Shown here piece after piece: positions 1 to 11,148 of a stretch of 64,000 nucleotides of DNA. Each line of letters begins with the position of its first letter. Positions within the stretch are counted from its first letter, which is position 1. The notes under the pieces are model-generated. The model made no database searches. It saw only the letters and a list, made by a program, of their open reading frames with translations, and was not told the DNA's origin. A program made the position numbers and the translations under genes. The DNA lies in the NCBI RefSeq assembly GCF_963576545.1, contig NC_083638.1, positions 2,297,619 through 2,361,618 of the forward strand, read 5' to 3'. This DNA is from Limanda limanda (lineage: Eukaryota; Chordata; Actinopteri; Pleuronectiformes; Pleuronectidae).

Positions 1-1271
1 AAATAAAACACAGAGTGACGAGATCTCTGAACGTTTCCACAGAATCTGAATCTCCAGGAGCTGCTCTGATGACGCATGTTGATGAATCAGATGTTTTAAT
101 AATGGATTCTGCTGTGAACAGAAGGAGGTGGAGCCACAGGGATTTAATCACAGGTTGAGGATCTGATCTCAGAGCTGCTGATCCTCTTCATTCATCAGGT
201 TCCTTTCACCTTAAAGATTCAAACCAGATCAGTAGGTTCCTTCCTGTTGGACTTTAGAGATCGAGCCTGACTGTGTGTCTTCTGATGAATGATTTATAAT
301 ATGATTCATATTATTATTAGTGGACCGTTGATTATGATGCGTCAGTAAAACAAGAGGTGACTCCTCGACCTGCACGATGGAGATCTCCAGTGTGAAAGCA
401 CCGAGGTCCGGCAGTAGAGAAGATAACCACATTCTGTCTGAGGGCTCGACTGAACTCTGGAAAATGTCCAGGAGAGGGGCGGAGCCTGTAGAGCAGCAGG
501 AGGCGGGACATGACGTATAAACTCTGCTGTGGACAGATCAGTGTTGTTGTTTACAGCTCCTCCACACCGGCCTCATCACCAGAAGATCTGGAATCTCCTC
601 GTGTCTCCAAGTGGACGTCTTCGTCTTCTACGTGTCCGGCTCCTCTTCTTCATCCTGAGATCTTTGTGTTCTTCCAGTTTCACGTCACGTGTTAGAAACC
701 TCGTCCACACGTCCACTCGCTCTCTGAGAAGCTTCCACACATCGTCCTGCTGGTTCCTCACATGGACTCACTGCAGGACAGGTTCCAGAAGTCTGGACTT
801 CACATTCTCACATACAGAACCTCCAGAACATTTCAGCTCATGTCTGAAAAAGCAGCTCAGGATTCATTCAGAGCAGCAGATGAAGTCAGAGGTTTTGGCC
901 TCTGAGCCTGGCAGGCCGAGCGTCGTGTGGCTGTGAGTCATCGTGACGTATGAAAGTGGAAACAAGGCCAGAGATCCATGTTGATGTGAACTGCGTATGC
1001 ATACCTGCAGAGTGGCATTCTTCTGCACACACACACACACACCCTGTCTGGAAACACACACACCCCCAGAGCTGCACTGTAACCAAAACATGACATCACC
1101 TCCATGTTCTGTGCCAGTGATGTCACATGGTGCAATGAGGTTTATTCACGAAAAAATTGTGTATGATTAAAAAAATCTAAAAAACTTAATTGACTCAATT
1201 TATTTCCCAAACTTTAATCAAACAGAAAACTAGCTAAGTTTCCGCTTGTTTCCAGTCACGTTCTCCACCAG

Positions 1272-1655
1272 GCTAAAAGCTTCATGTACCGTCTTTGTGC
1301 TAAGCTAGGCTAACAGATTTCCTCAGCTTGCCGTCTTTTTGCTAAGCTAGGCTAACAGTTTCCTCAGCTTGCAGTCTTTGTGCTAAGCTAGGCTAACAGA
1401 TTTCCTCAGCTTGCCGTCTTTTTGCTAAGCTAGGCTAACAGTTTCCTCAGCTTGCAGCCTTTGTGCTAAGCTAGGCTAACAGTCTCCTCAGCTTGCAGTC
1501 TTTGTGCTAAGCTAGGCTAACAGTTTCCTCAGCTTGCAGTCTTTGTGCTAAGATAGGCTAACCGTTTCCTCAGCTTGCAGTCTTTGTGTTAAGCTAGGCT
1601 AAGAGATCCCTCAGCTTGCAGTCTTTGTGCTAAGCTAGGCTAACAGTTTCCTCCT
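1272..1655. repeat. Minisatellite, 41-42-bp unit, about 9 copies
   Basis: The phrase GCTAAGCTAGGCTAAC recurs at 1299, 1341, 1382, 1424 and onward, separated by TTTCCTCAGCTTGC and GTCTTTGTG. The spacing is 41-42 bp with point differences between copies. The same core words occur in reverse complement in the array at 40297-40990, so both derive from one dispersed element family. I see no coding content. Confidence 0.9.
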
Positions 1656-2509
1656 CAGGACTTGAGTTGTTTATATCTCTGTGTCTCTGCTGCCCCCCCC
1701 CCACGTGCAGAGGGAGAAGCGTGTCCAGCTCTTATCAACACTTGGTTGTTAGCATTACATCCGTCCGTCCATCCGTCCTGCTTATCTCATATTTACAGGC
1801 CCCACCCTCTTCCTGCGAGGACTCTGCTCCTCGGCCCACACCAGCCAGTGAGGGGGGGGGGGACTGGTCCTGAGCTGGTCCTTCATGAGGAGAATCAAGT
1901 CTCCACGTTGATCCTATCACCTCGTCCAGAGGAGGCTGCAGGCCGAGCCCCAGGGCATGCTGGGAACAATCAGGGTTTGGTTGGAGGAATGTTGTCCAGT
2001 GGGGGGGGCCGCTCGCTGGTCTTTATCTGATGCTGTGGATTCCCGCGGCCTCCGAACGCCTCGCAGCCGGACGCATGTCTCACTGAGCTGAAGAATCTCA
2101 AACTTCTGCTCAAACACGTCGGATAAAAGTGATGAATTACAGGGTCGGCGGAGACACAAACTGCTGAGTCATCATCTGCTCATTTAACTGTGACTTTATC
2201 TCTGTGCACTTTAGCCTGAGTGAAGAACGGCTGAGTCACTGAACCACGGAGCAGCCTCCACTTCCTGTTGGGAGAACTGGACTTCCTGCAGCAGCGTCCT
2301 CAGAGAACCAGCACAAAGGAAACTGACTTCTTATTACTCAGGACTTTAGATGTTCTGCTGCTGTACTTGTAATCGAGTATTTCCATGTACTCTACTTCAT
2401 ACTTGTACTCCACTACATCGCCGGACTAGAGAACCTGAGGGAAACTGCATCGGACCAACAACCAGCAAACACGTTTCAGTCCTCAGACCTGAGGACTCCA
2501 GAGTCGAGA

Positions 2510-3065
2510 CCTATAAACCTTCAGAACTCCAGATTCTATACGCTTAGGCCTAAGACCTTCATATCAGCAGATCCTCTCAAGTCTAGACCTTCAGACCTAA
2601 GACCTTCAGGACTCCAGATTCTATACTCTTAGCCTTAAGACCTTCAGACCAGCAGATCCTCTCAAGTCTAGACCTTCAGACCTAAGACCTTCAGGACTCC
2701 AGATTCTATACTCTTAGCCTTAAGACCTTCAGACCAGCAGATCCTCTCAAGTCTAGACCTTCAGACCTAAGACCTTCAGGACTCCAGATTCTATACTCTT
2801 AGCCTTAAGACCTTCAGACCAGCAGATCCTCTCAAGTCTAGACCTTCAGACCTAAGACCTTCAGGACTCCAGATTCTATACTCTTAGCCTTAAGACCTTC
2901 AGACCAGCAGATCCTCTCAAGTCTAGACCTTCAGACCTAAGACCTTCAGGACTCCAGATTCTATACTCTTAGGCTTAAGACCGTCATACTAGCGTATCCT
3001 CTCAAGTCTAGACCTTCAGACCTAAGAATTGTTGGACCTTCAGACCAGCAGATCCCCTCAGATCT
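2510..3065. repeat. Minisatellite, 85-bp unit, about 6 copies
   Basis: The word ACTCCAGATTCTATAC occurs at 2526, 2611, 2696, 2781, 2866 and 2951, exactly 85 bp apart. The central units are virtually identical and the edge units have diverged (CGCTTAGGCC at the left; AGGCTTAAGACCGTCATAC at the right). Each unit is itself built from shorter AGACCTTCAGACC-like words. Beyond 3065 the pattern fades into related words (to about 3380). Confidence 0.92.
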
Positions 3066-4597
3066 AGACCTTCAGACCTTCAGACATTAAGATCCTCTAG
3101 AGTCCAGATCTTCCGATCTTGAGTTCAAACATAATTTAGCATTTAGGAACTCTTGATTTTTAACGTATCACTCAACTGATTCAGAGTCTTTCGATCCTAA
3201 ACCAGCTCTTTAAAAAAACTTCCACTGGTAAATCCTGACAATCTTTGGGAGGTTGAATATTTCCGATTGCAACTGTAAGTCCTTCAGAGACGAGACCTAA
3301 AGGACTCTAGGGTCTAGACCTCCGAGACCCAAGAACTTTACACCTTCAGACCTTCAGTCTCTAGCACTGGAGACCTTCTAGAGTCTAGACCTTCAGTGTT
3401 TAATATAATATAAAGATGGTGTCCTGGTTCTAAAAGTTCCTCTGTCTCTTGTAACTTGAGACTCAGGGACAAAATCAGCAAAACCAGCTTCACATGAAAC
3501 AGGAGTAAAATCCTTTTGTGTCTCTGACCTGGAAACTTCAGCTCCTCAGTGTTTGCTTGTGTTTGGTTGTGTTGCAGTTTGTGTTGCAGTTTGTGTATCA
3601 GGTGAAAATGAAGATACACTCAGGGGAGTGAGAGAACCTGAGGGTCTGGTGTCTGAACTTTTGGCAACAAATGTAAAGATACAAAATAAAAATCTCAATT
3701 ATTGTCGCAGTATTTTGTATCAATAAAACTACAAGATCAATTGACTGTATATTAATATGACGCTCGTGTTCTGTGTGAACACAGTGAGGAGGTTTAACAC
3801 ATTCTTTTTTTTTTATGAGTTTTAAAACTTCACTCAGAAGCAAAATGTCTCTGAACTGAAATAACTTTTAATGTGATAATTATCAACTGAACATTCTTTA
3901 TCTTGATATAACCTTCAAATTCTTTAAACACTTTTCCATCTGCTGCTGCACAAGATGTTTTAATGTCCTGTTTCATTTCAGGTTTAACTTGTTTATGATC
4001 ATATTTATATTCTATTCATAATGAATCTTAATCAGGTGCTTCAAGGCTGAAATGTCCCTGAACTCAAGTGTTTTATTAAACTAACAGAAAATGTCAGCTT
4101 CTACACTGATAAAGTTCTAAAGTTCCCAAGTAAAGTCAGTTTAATTTTCCCAAGTAAAATCACCTCAACTTTGCAAGTAAAGTCAACTTAAATTTATTTT
4201 CATAATTAAGTTGACCTTAAGATTTCTTTCATAATTAAGTTGACTTTACTTTACTAAAATGTGCTTTATACTTACAAAAATGACCAGTCTTGCTCGATGT
4301 ACATAATATTCTGATGCAAAAAGTTGCCTTCATTTTTCTTAGTAGATCAAACAATATTTTTCAGAGAAATATCATGGCAATGAAGTTACCTTTTTAAACC
4401 TTTTTTAAAAAGCTGACATTTTGGTCATTAGGTAATCAAAACTAACAGTGTTCAATATCTGCCCTTCATATTTTTAGCTATTGTGTATAAGACAATATTT
4501 ACATTTACATTAACATGCTCTCAGAATCACTTTTAACAGTGAATCTGCTGTTATTAAAACGGTGGAAACCAAACAGACATTATTAGATTGATATCAA

Positions 4598-4680
4598 ATT
4601 AAAATGTAAGAATAAACAATAACTTCTCTACACGAAGCACCTTCGTGTAGAGAAGTTATTGTTTATTCTTACATTTTAAT
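4598..4680. repeat. Perfect palindrome: 40-bp arms, 3-nt loop
   Basis: Left arm 4598-4637 and right arm 4641-4680 are exact reverse complements with only CAC between them. It lies inside the formin intron, about 170 bp past the exon-1 donor. The sequence is AT-rich at the ends and contains a CTCTACACGAAG core. It does not look like any transposon terminus I know. It could be a recent foldback event, a hairpin RNA source or an assembly artefact. Confidence 0.95.
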
Positions 4681-4852
4681 GGTAAATTCAATAGTCTGAT
4701 TTCTAACTGGAGTTTGGTGAGAACGAGTCTAACTTCACTGGTTGTTTCCTTTATGTTATTTAAAGTTCTCGGTTCTGTGACCGGGGTGAAGCCGGGATGA
4801 AGCCCGGGCCGGGGACCCTCCTCCCGGGCAGGTACCTCCGGGTGTGACCCAC

Positions 4853-5017
4853 CTTCAGCGGCGCCTGCAGCAGCGAGTGGATCCCGCGGAGCTGCTCGCT
4901 CAGCGGCAGGTTCTCCTCCACCTTCACGGTCGGAGGTCTCCGGGGCTCGGGGAAGTTGGTGCAGATGAACGGGTCCGAGTCCTCCAGGAACTGGACCCGG
5001 CAGAGGATGGAGGCCAT
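4853..5017 (-). CDS. fhod3: FHOD-family formin, first coding exon (partial gene)
   Basis: FHOD formins nucleate, elongate or bundle actin filaments and act in stress fibres and sarcomeres downstream of Rho/ROCK. This exon encodes the first 55 residues, starting MASILCRVQFLEDSDPF and including TNFPEPRRPP and LLQAPLK. This is the start of the N-terminal GTPase-binding-like domain. The ATG at 5017-5015 sits in a strong context (GCCATGG). An upstream in-frame ATG at 5095 would add 26 unconserved residues, so I reject it. The exon ends CTGAAG and is followed by GTGGGT, a good donor, and 55 codons matches the family's first-exon length as I remember it. By recalled comparison it is slightly closer to FHOD3 (MAT..CRVQFL, LLQAPHK) than to FHOD1, but the paralogue is not certain. 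The remaining exons lie to the left of the window. GC content and CpG are high around the exon (4770-5110), suggesting the promoter is just to its right. Confidence 0.82.
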
Positions 5018-5115
5018 GGCCGAGAGACCGCGACCCAGCGGCGGCGAGCGGAGCGAGGGTGGCTCGGTGCGGAGGTTCGAGATCCAGCGGGACAACCGTC
5101 AAGTGAGCGGGGACA
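5018..5115 (-). promoter_or_regulatory. 5' UTR / CpG-rich promoter-proximal region of the formin
   Basis: The sequence immediately upstream of the formin start is GC- and CpG-rich (for example CGGCGGCGAGCGGAGCGAGG near 5039-5058) and then drops abruptly to AT-rich DNA after about 5115. That fits a small CpG-island promoter. I cannot place a transcription start or a TATA box. Confidence 0.4.
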
Positions 5116-6540
5116 GAGGAGGTACACACTCCGTCCTGCCTTTCAAAATAAGACAGAGGATGTATACAAACACATCCGCTACTGCCTTTCAAAATAAACA
5201 GTTCTAAATTAATTTAAAACCAGCGTCAGAAAACTCACTTATTGATGATTATTGATAACAATAAAAAAGAACAATAATAATCTGCTGGTTTAGTTTAATT
5301 GTTCTTGAATTAAATCTTGATTTATCTTGATTTATCTTGTTTTACTTCTTTTAGTCTAATATCATGAATAGTTTGTTTTATTATTTATGTGCTTTTGTGT
5401 GATATGTCTGCGTCTTAATCCGCTTGTGTTTTTGATTTATTCTCAAATGTTTTCTTTATTGTATTCCCTCACATTGCTTTACATTTCTGTCTTGATTTGT
5501 TAATTGTGTGTTTCTGAGCATGTGCATCATGTGTCTTTATGTTATTAGCTTGTTTTAATTTTACAATCAACGGATAAATGAATACGCAGATGAAAGTCAG
5601 CCTGTGACACTACATGTAGCCTACAAGTTAAATAATGACCTTTTTTTCATTTTGTGTTTACATTACATTTACATTTACATAGAGCAAACATAAAACTTCT
5701 GAATTAAATACATTAAAACCCTTGAAGGTTAAAGTTCTGTCTCCCTGCACACAGGTGTAACGAGTTCTCAGGCTCAGGTCGAGCAGCTGGAGGAATAATG
5801 ATCTGCATAACTTTATCCTCACATCTCTCACCAGCAAATCAATGTCTGAATAGTCATGTGCACATTTAAAAATTCCTGGTGATTTTAAAGACATTGTTTC
5901 TGACAAATGTACAAAGACACGGACACGGAGATGAACCATATACTGTATATATGGATGAACATGAGAATAAACCTGTTTTTTTGCAGGAGAATCCGGAAAC
6001 TGAAAAATCTACAAAGATTCTCTTAAAAACTGGAGGTGACTTAAACGTTGTTACATGAAATAAAAAGAATGATGAGAGGAAACGCTGCTGCGGAATAAAG
6101 GAAATGAAAGAACTTTTTCATTCACGTGAACAGGAAACGTCTCAGCTCAGTTGATCAACACCAGGCTTTGCTTCGACTGGAAGATTCCCAGTTTAGATCC
6201 TGAAGGTGGACGTGGTTCCTCCTGGAAAATAACATCAGTGACAGGTTAAGTTTCTGGAAAACATACAGAACATTTAGTTAAATAATCAAACGAATATTTA
6301 AGTAACATATTGGAATTATCAGACTAATTAAACTGTGTTCATCTTTTATTTTGAAGGGAATATGAGGGAACATCCGGTTGGATATAGGATGACTTGATGG
6401 TGGACGGTCCAGTGGTGACGTCATGTGACATCAGCAGTGAACAGGTGAATGTGAGCGTGATTTCAGGTAACAACACATGAAGAAGAAACCTGCTGTGGAG
6501 CAGCAGCGCACTCTGGTGGCTGGGTCACCGCACTGCAGCA
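5116..6540. other. Intergenic, no gene seen
   Basis: AT-rich unique sequence. The word CTGCCTTTCAAAATAA is duplicated at about 5137 and 5182, within a roughly 45-bp imperfect tandem duplication. I see no exon. Confidence 0.5.
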
Positions 6541-6551
6541 GTTTACTGATG

Positions 6552-6840
6552 TGGAGACACAACTGGAGACACAACTGGAGACACAAATGGAGACACAACT
6601 GGAGACACAGCTGGAGACACAGCTGGAGACACAACTGGAGACACAGCTGGAGACACAGCTGGAGACACAACTGGAGACACAACTGGAGACACATCTGGAG
6701 ACACAACTGGAGACACAACTGGAGACACAACTGGAGACACAACTGGAGACACAACTGGAGACACAGTTGGAGACACAACTGGAGACACAACTGGAGACAC
6801 AACTGGAGACACAACTGGAGACACAACTGGAGACACAACT
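6552..6840. repeat. Minisatellite, 12-bp unit CTGGAGACACAA, about 24 copies
   Basis: Near-perfect tandem copies of CTGGAGACACAA with occasional G or T substitutions. Because 12 is divisible by three, all six frames stay open and give artificial proteins such as (ETQL)n, (WRHN)n and (CVSS)n. None has coding support. Confidence 0.95.
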
Positions 6841-6894
6841 ATCTGAGGCAGAAACTGGGAATGAAACTGGACGACGTGTCTCCACTTCCTCAAA

Positions 6895-6960
6895 TTATGT
6901 GACAATAAATGTGAATTATATTTTCATTATGTGACAATAAACTTTGATTTGATTTGATTT
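6895..6960 (+). mobile_element. Short LINE-like 3' tail
   Basis: TGTGACAATAAACTTTGATTTGATTTGATTT resembles the 3' end of fish non-LTR retrotransposons: a polyadenylation-like AATAAA followed by short tandem repeats. It directly follows the 12-bp array. No body of the element is recognisable. Confidence 0.4.
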
Positions 6961-7019
6961 ATATGGAAACTATAATATTTCCGATATGAACGCTGCCATC
7001 TTCAGAGTCTGTGCAGCAG

Positions 7020-7190
7020 CGACCAAGGGGCGGAGCCACGGTAACAGTGTCAGCTGCCAATCATGACGTCTCTGCCCGTTTTTATATCATCAAAAACCTA
7101 ATTCAAACCAAACTGATCAGAACTTGAACAAACATCAGTGAGATAAGAACAACCGGAAATGACAGAAATCACATTTTACAAACACGTGGT
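7020..7190 (+). repeat. Dispersed fish repeat, copy 1
   Basis: Contains AAACCAAACTGATCAGAACTTGAACAAACATCAGTGAGATAAGAAC followed by GAAATGACAGAAATCACA, nearly the same as 14565-14640 and partly the same as 17200-17260. It is preceded by a GGCGGAGCCACGGTA...GTCAGCTGCCAATCA segment that recurs near 49590-49670. The family is unnamed. No terminal structure was found. Confidence 0.7.
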
Positions 7191-7349
7191 TTACGTTTCC
7201 AATCGACGTAGAACGTTATTCTTCTGTAGATTCGTTGCTAGGCGACAGCTTTGAGGGCGGGACAAGCTGGGGGCACAATAGGAAGATGAGAAGCATCTCA
7301 TTCAGACGTTGGACGCGTGGGACGAGTCCTCAGAAGGATGCAGTCGCTG

Positions 7350-7840
7350 AAATCAGATCAGAATCAGAATCAGAAGTATTTTATTGCCAAGTACGTTCAC
7401 ACATACAAGGAATTTGCTCTGGTTATTGGTGCAAACAATGAACATAGAAACATAAAAACGCAATAAATACAACATGCATAGGAGAGCAATAAAAAATGGG
7501 AAACCAGTATATATTTACTCACTGTTTACTTCTTATTTACTCACTTTTTACCAATATTTATACAGTAACATTTATTTTGAGATAAACATTTCTGAATAAA
7601 AATGTATAAAAGATAAAAGATATAAAAAGTGAAGTAAAAAAGTGAAATTCTAAATGCAAAACAGTTAACAGTGTCATATTGCAATATGCGATGTAGTGCA
7701 GTATAATATAATATGATATGATATAATGTGTTAATTTAACACATCCTAGAGGTGTGGGGGTGGAATAAAAGTCCGAGTCAGGTGGGGGGGGGGTCCCGGG
7801 CCTTGTTGATAAGGCCCACTGCAGTCACCGCCGATGTTCA
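7350..7840 (-). mobile_element. LINE 3'-end fragment, minus orientation
   Basis: It starts with an (AATCAG)n tract followed by AGTATTTTATTGCCAAGTACG and TTCACACATACAAGGAATTTG, a sequence I recognise as a common fish retrotransposon 3' region read in reverse. The simple repeat is the element's tail, so the element lies on the minus strand. The left edge is clear. The right limit is approximate and no coding part remains. Confidence 0.6.
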
Positions 7841-8112
7841 GAAAAACCACCGTAGAAATGGAAAGATACAAACAAAACTTAGAAAAGTTAAAAAGCTGGA
7901 TGTCATATGATTTCATTACCATTTGTGGATTTGATTTATTAAACTTAAATTGTCATATTGAATCAGACATAGGTGTGTTTGAATATTAAAGCGTCATCAT
8001 GTCTCATCTCATCAATCTGCCTTCACGGTGTCTGTGGAATGTTCTACTTTAATAAAACCTGTAATGAAACAGTTCCTGTGCAAACAGAAGAAGAACAGAC
8101 GTGTTCTCGGAC

Positions 8113-8191
8113 TGAAGGTCTGAGAGTCGATCACAGAGAATCAATCAGAGAACACGTCTCCGATTCTCTGTGATCGACTCTCAGACCTTCA
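8113..8191. repeat. Perfect inverted repeat, 30-bp arms, 19-nt loop
   Basis: Arms 8113-8142 and 8162-8191 are exact reverse complements. The loop contains GAGAACACGTCT (8148-8159), which is itself the reverse complement of AGACGTGTTCTC just outside the left arm (8097-8108). Two mutually exclusive folds are therefore possible. No gene is nearby. Confidence 0.93.
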
Positions 8192-8720
8192 CTCGTCTGA
8201 AGCCTCATCTGTTTATTCGTGTCCACGTGAATTTTAGAAATTTTTCCTCAGGGTTGAATTCAAATCGATTTCCATTATAGAACCAGATGTTTTGTTAGAC
8301 TCTGATCAGAAACCTCCTGCTGACCTGAGAGCAACAGTTTGACTTTGACAACGAGAAGAAAACAAACATTTTACTGCAGATCAGATGAATTTAAACATAA
8401 ATCACATTCAATCGTTTTATCCTCAAACATTCAAATTCCTTTATTTTTTTTACAGATTTTGCAGTAAATCTGTTTTTCATCGTTAACATTTTGTTTCTCT
8501 GAAGTTTGTCCTGAGATCTTCCTTCATGTGTGTGTGTTTGTGTGTGCGTGTGTGAGTGTGGTTGTGTGTTTTCAAATGGTAAACGTTCGTACCATGAACA
8601 TATTTGAGTGAGCACCAATGTAACAGTTTGTATTTGATCCAGCAGGTGGTGCTGTTTCTCTATATTTGGAGCCTGGACTATTGCAGCAGGATTGCGTAAG
8701 AAAAGTGACGAAACAAGCTG

Positions 8721-8792
<72 letters not shown>
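8721..8792. repeat. (AC)n microsatellite
   Basis: About 35 uninterrupted CA dinucleotides. A related (TG) block lies at 8527-8568. Confidence 0.97.
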
Positions 8793-8795
<3 letters not shown>

Positions 8796-8932
8796 TGTCT
8801 CACGAATTGCCTGGACTTAAATTAATCTTATATTTATTATAAATCTATTTACTAACCCTGAACTTTAAAGGGAATTTTTATCTTTAATATTTATAAACTT
8901 AAAAAATGTATAGACTCAGTAAACAGATTTAG

Positions 8933-8942
8933 ACACACACAA

Positions 8943-9022
<80 letters not shown>
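8933..9022. repeat. (AC)n microsatellite
   Basis: About 43 CA dinucleotides with two single-base interruptions (AAAC near 8940, ATAC near 8969). Confidence 0.97.
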
Positions 9023-9024
<2 letters not shown>

Positions 9025-9857
9025 TAATGGTTGTTTTCCTCTTGTTGCCAATCAATCAATCAGTCATGATGACAGTGAGCAGTGACACATCAGGCCACAC
9101 CCACCATGCTCTCAGCAGCCAATCAGTGACCACATCAATGAACCGATGGAGAAGTAAACAAACTCCCTCCCGCTGTTGAGTTTTTATCAGTTATATTTAT
9201 GTATTTTAATAAGTTTAATATGAACCCTGGGAGTCTGTAGCCCCGCCCCTCGTCTTCAGGGGGCGCTGCTCCGTCACATGACGTCGACCCGTCGCTGACC
9301 TCTGACCTCTGAGGTGAGACCTGGGTGTGATTTTCTTTTGGCCGCGGCCTGAAGCGACTCGATGATTCATGACGATTCAGTGGCGCTGCTGCGAGCCATG
9401 GTTGCCACGGTTACGGGTTCTGAGTGCGTCCCAGGGTTTTGACAGCGTGAACGTTTGCAGCTGTTTTCATTTGGCCGCCCTCGCTCTCGTGCTCTAAGCT
9501 CCACCCGGCTGGACCGTAACTCACACTGGGACGCCACCAGTTCAACCACAGCCCGGGAACTGGTGACCACACGCCCCCCCGGGGGACGCCACGGTTTCAC
9601 TGTCGCTTTCTATCAACTCACACGTTCATAACACGTGGTTCCATCAGTTCAGCGTGTTTGTATTTCCTCTGGTCAGCATCAGCATCGAGTGTCCTAGGAT
9701 GTGACCTTGTTTCCTTCACCACTTGGACATGTCTCCTTCAGGCAGGAGAGGTGCTGAGGTCAAAGGTCAGATTCATCCAAAGGTTCTTCTGCTCATTTCC
9801 ATCAGTAGGTGGCGCTGATTCCCCAGTCAGTTGTGATAACACCACTGTACAGGAGAC

Positions 9858-10135
9858 GAGGAGGTAAGGGACGAGGAGAGGAGACGAGGAGGTAAGAGTG
9901 TAGGAGAGGAGACGAGGAGGTAAGAGTGTAGGAGAGGAGACGAGGAGGTAAGGGTGGAGGAGAGGAGACGAGGAGGTAAGAGTGTAGGAGAGGAGACAAG
10001 GAGGTAAGAGTGTAGGAGAGGCGACGAGGAGGTAAGAGTGTAGGAGAGGAGACGAGGAGGTAAGAGTGTAGGAGAGGAGACGAGGAGGTAAGAGTGTAGG
10101 AGAGGAGACGAGGAGGTAAGGGTGTAGGAGAGGAA
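9858..10135. repeat. Minisatellite, 28-bp unit, about 10 copies
   Basis: GAGGAGGTAAG recurs at 9858, 9886, 9914 and onward at 28-bp intervals, with AGTGTAGGAGAGGAGAC completing the unit. Each unit carries a GGTAAG word resembling a splice donor, but there is no associated gene. Confidence 0.93.
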
Positions 10136-10446
10136 GTCATAGAAAGTTTGAAGAGAGCTCATGAAGACTGGAGGAGGTCGGGGGGGAACAAACAGGAAAT
10201 CAGTCTCATTTCAGCTCAGCTTCCTGGACGACTCGGTCTTCAGAGGCCACGCCTTCGTTCAACAATTCTCTGAAGGATCTAGTGAGCATTAGAGGTCAGG
10301 GGTCAGAGGTCACAGCACCGACACAACTGATGGGATGATGAAGGTATGTAGAACCGTCTTTCTCTCAATTCGTCCAGATGAATCTCCATCATCTCCCGCT
10401 CCTCATGACCACCCCCGCCTCACCCACAGAGGCCACAGTTCTAACA

Positions 10447-10552
10447 GATCAGCTCCTGTTCCTTCAAAATAAAAGCAGCTGAATTGACTGTGATCAGCTC
10501 CTGTTCCTTCAAAATAAAAGCAGCTGAATCGACTGTGATCAGCTCCTGTTGC
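10447..10552. repeat. Tandem duplication, 45-bp unit, 2.3 copies
   Basis: GATCAGCTCCTGTT starts at 10447, 10492 and 10537. The first two units differ at one base (GAATTGACTGT versus GAATCGACTGT). The third is cut short. Confidence 0.9.
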
Positions 10553-10637
10553 TGTGAGTCACATGATCACTGTGACGCAGAAGGAAACACAAAACATCTC
10601 TGCTTTCCTTTACGTGTGAGTGTGTCTGCATGCCACT

Positions 10638-10662
10638 GTCATACCTGTGTGTGTCTGTGTGT

Positions 10663-10699
<37 letters not shown>

Positions 10700-10874
10700 T
10701 GTGTGCATCACAGTTGGAATTTCCAGTGTGTGTGTGACTGACAGATGCTTTACAACCTGCTGCTGCTGAACCATAGAGAACTATTTTTCCAGCGTGACAC
10801 TGTGGAGCGTTCACACCTCTGTGTGTCTGATCAGATCTGGTCCAACCTGCACCGAAAACACAATGGAATGAGAA

Positions 10875-10915
<41 letters not shown>

Positions 10916-10920
10916 ACACA
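10638..10920. repeat. (TG)n and (CA)n microsatellites
   Basis: A TG tract at about 10646-10703 and a CA tract at 10879-10920 flank unique sequence. They generate long but spurious open frames on both strands. Confidence 0.9.
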
Positions 10921-11148
10921 GAAACTGCAGCTTCATGATGAGTGTGGACCTGCCGCTGCTCGGAGGCCAGGAATGCTCTGGCTGCAGGTTTGAAACAACA
11001 GCTGGTGACAGACAGCAGCTCTGTCATCTGCAGCATTACTGATTCAACACAACCCAGCACCGAGCAGAGGAGCCTCTCACCGGCGGCTCCGCGTCATCCT
11101 GCAGGTGCGCTGGGTTGTTTTCAAAGCGCAAGGAAAAACATTTAATCA

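Larger units (their letters stand above)
1..4852 (-). other. Intron 1 of the FHOD-family formin (partial)
   Basis: The formin first coding exon on the minus strand ends in a splice donor at 4852-4851, so everything to its left in the window should be intron 1. I found no second formin exon in these 4.85 kb. In formins of this family the next exon would begin with the residues following the LLQAP(L/H)K junction. The intron holds an array of ~42-bp units, an array of 85-bp units and a perfect palindrome, listed separately. The rest (1-1270, 1660-2500, 3120-4590) is AT-rich or unique sequence in which I see nothing else. A short CA tract lies at 1026-1066. Confidence 0.65.

Noticed and set aside
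4656..5197. Other long frames over the formin exon
   Set aside because: Out-of-frame shadows of the 55-codon exon and its CpG-rich flank. Only the frame starting MASILCRVQF matches a known family.
6431..6934. Five overlapping 120-140-codon frames
   Set aside because: All are translations of the 12-bp CTGGAGACACAA repeat.
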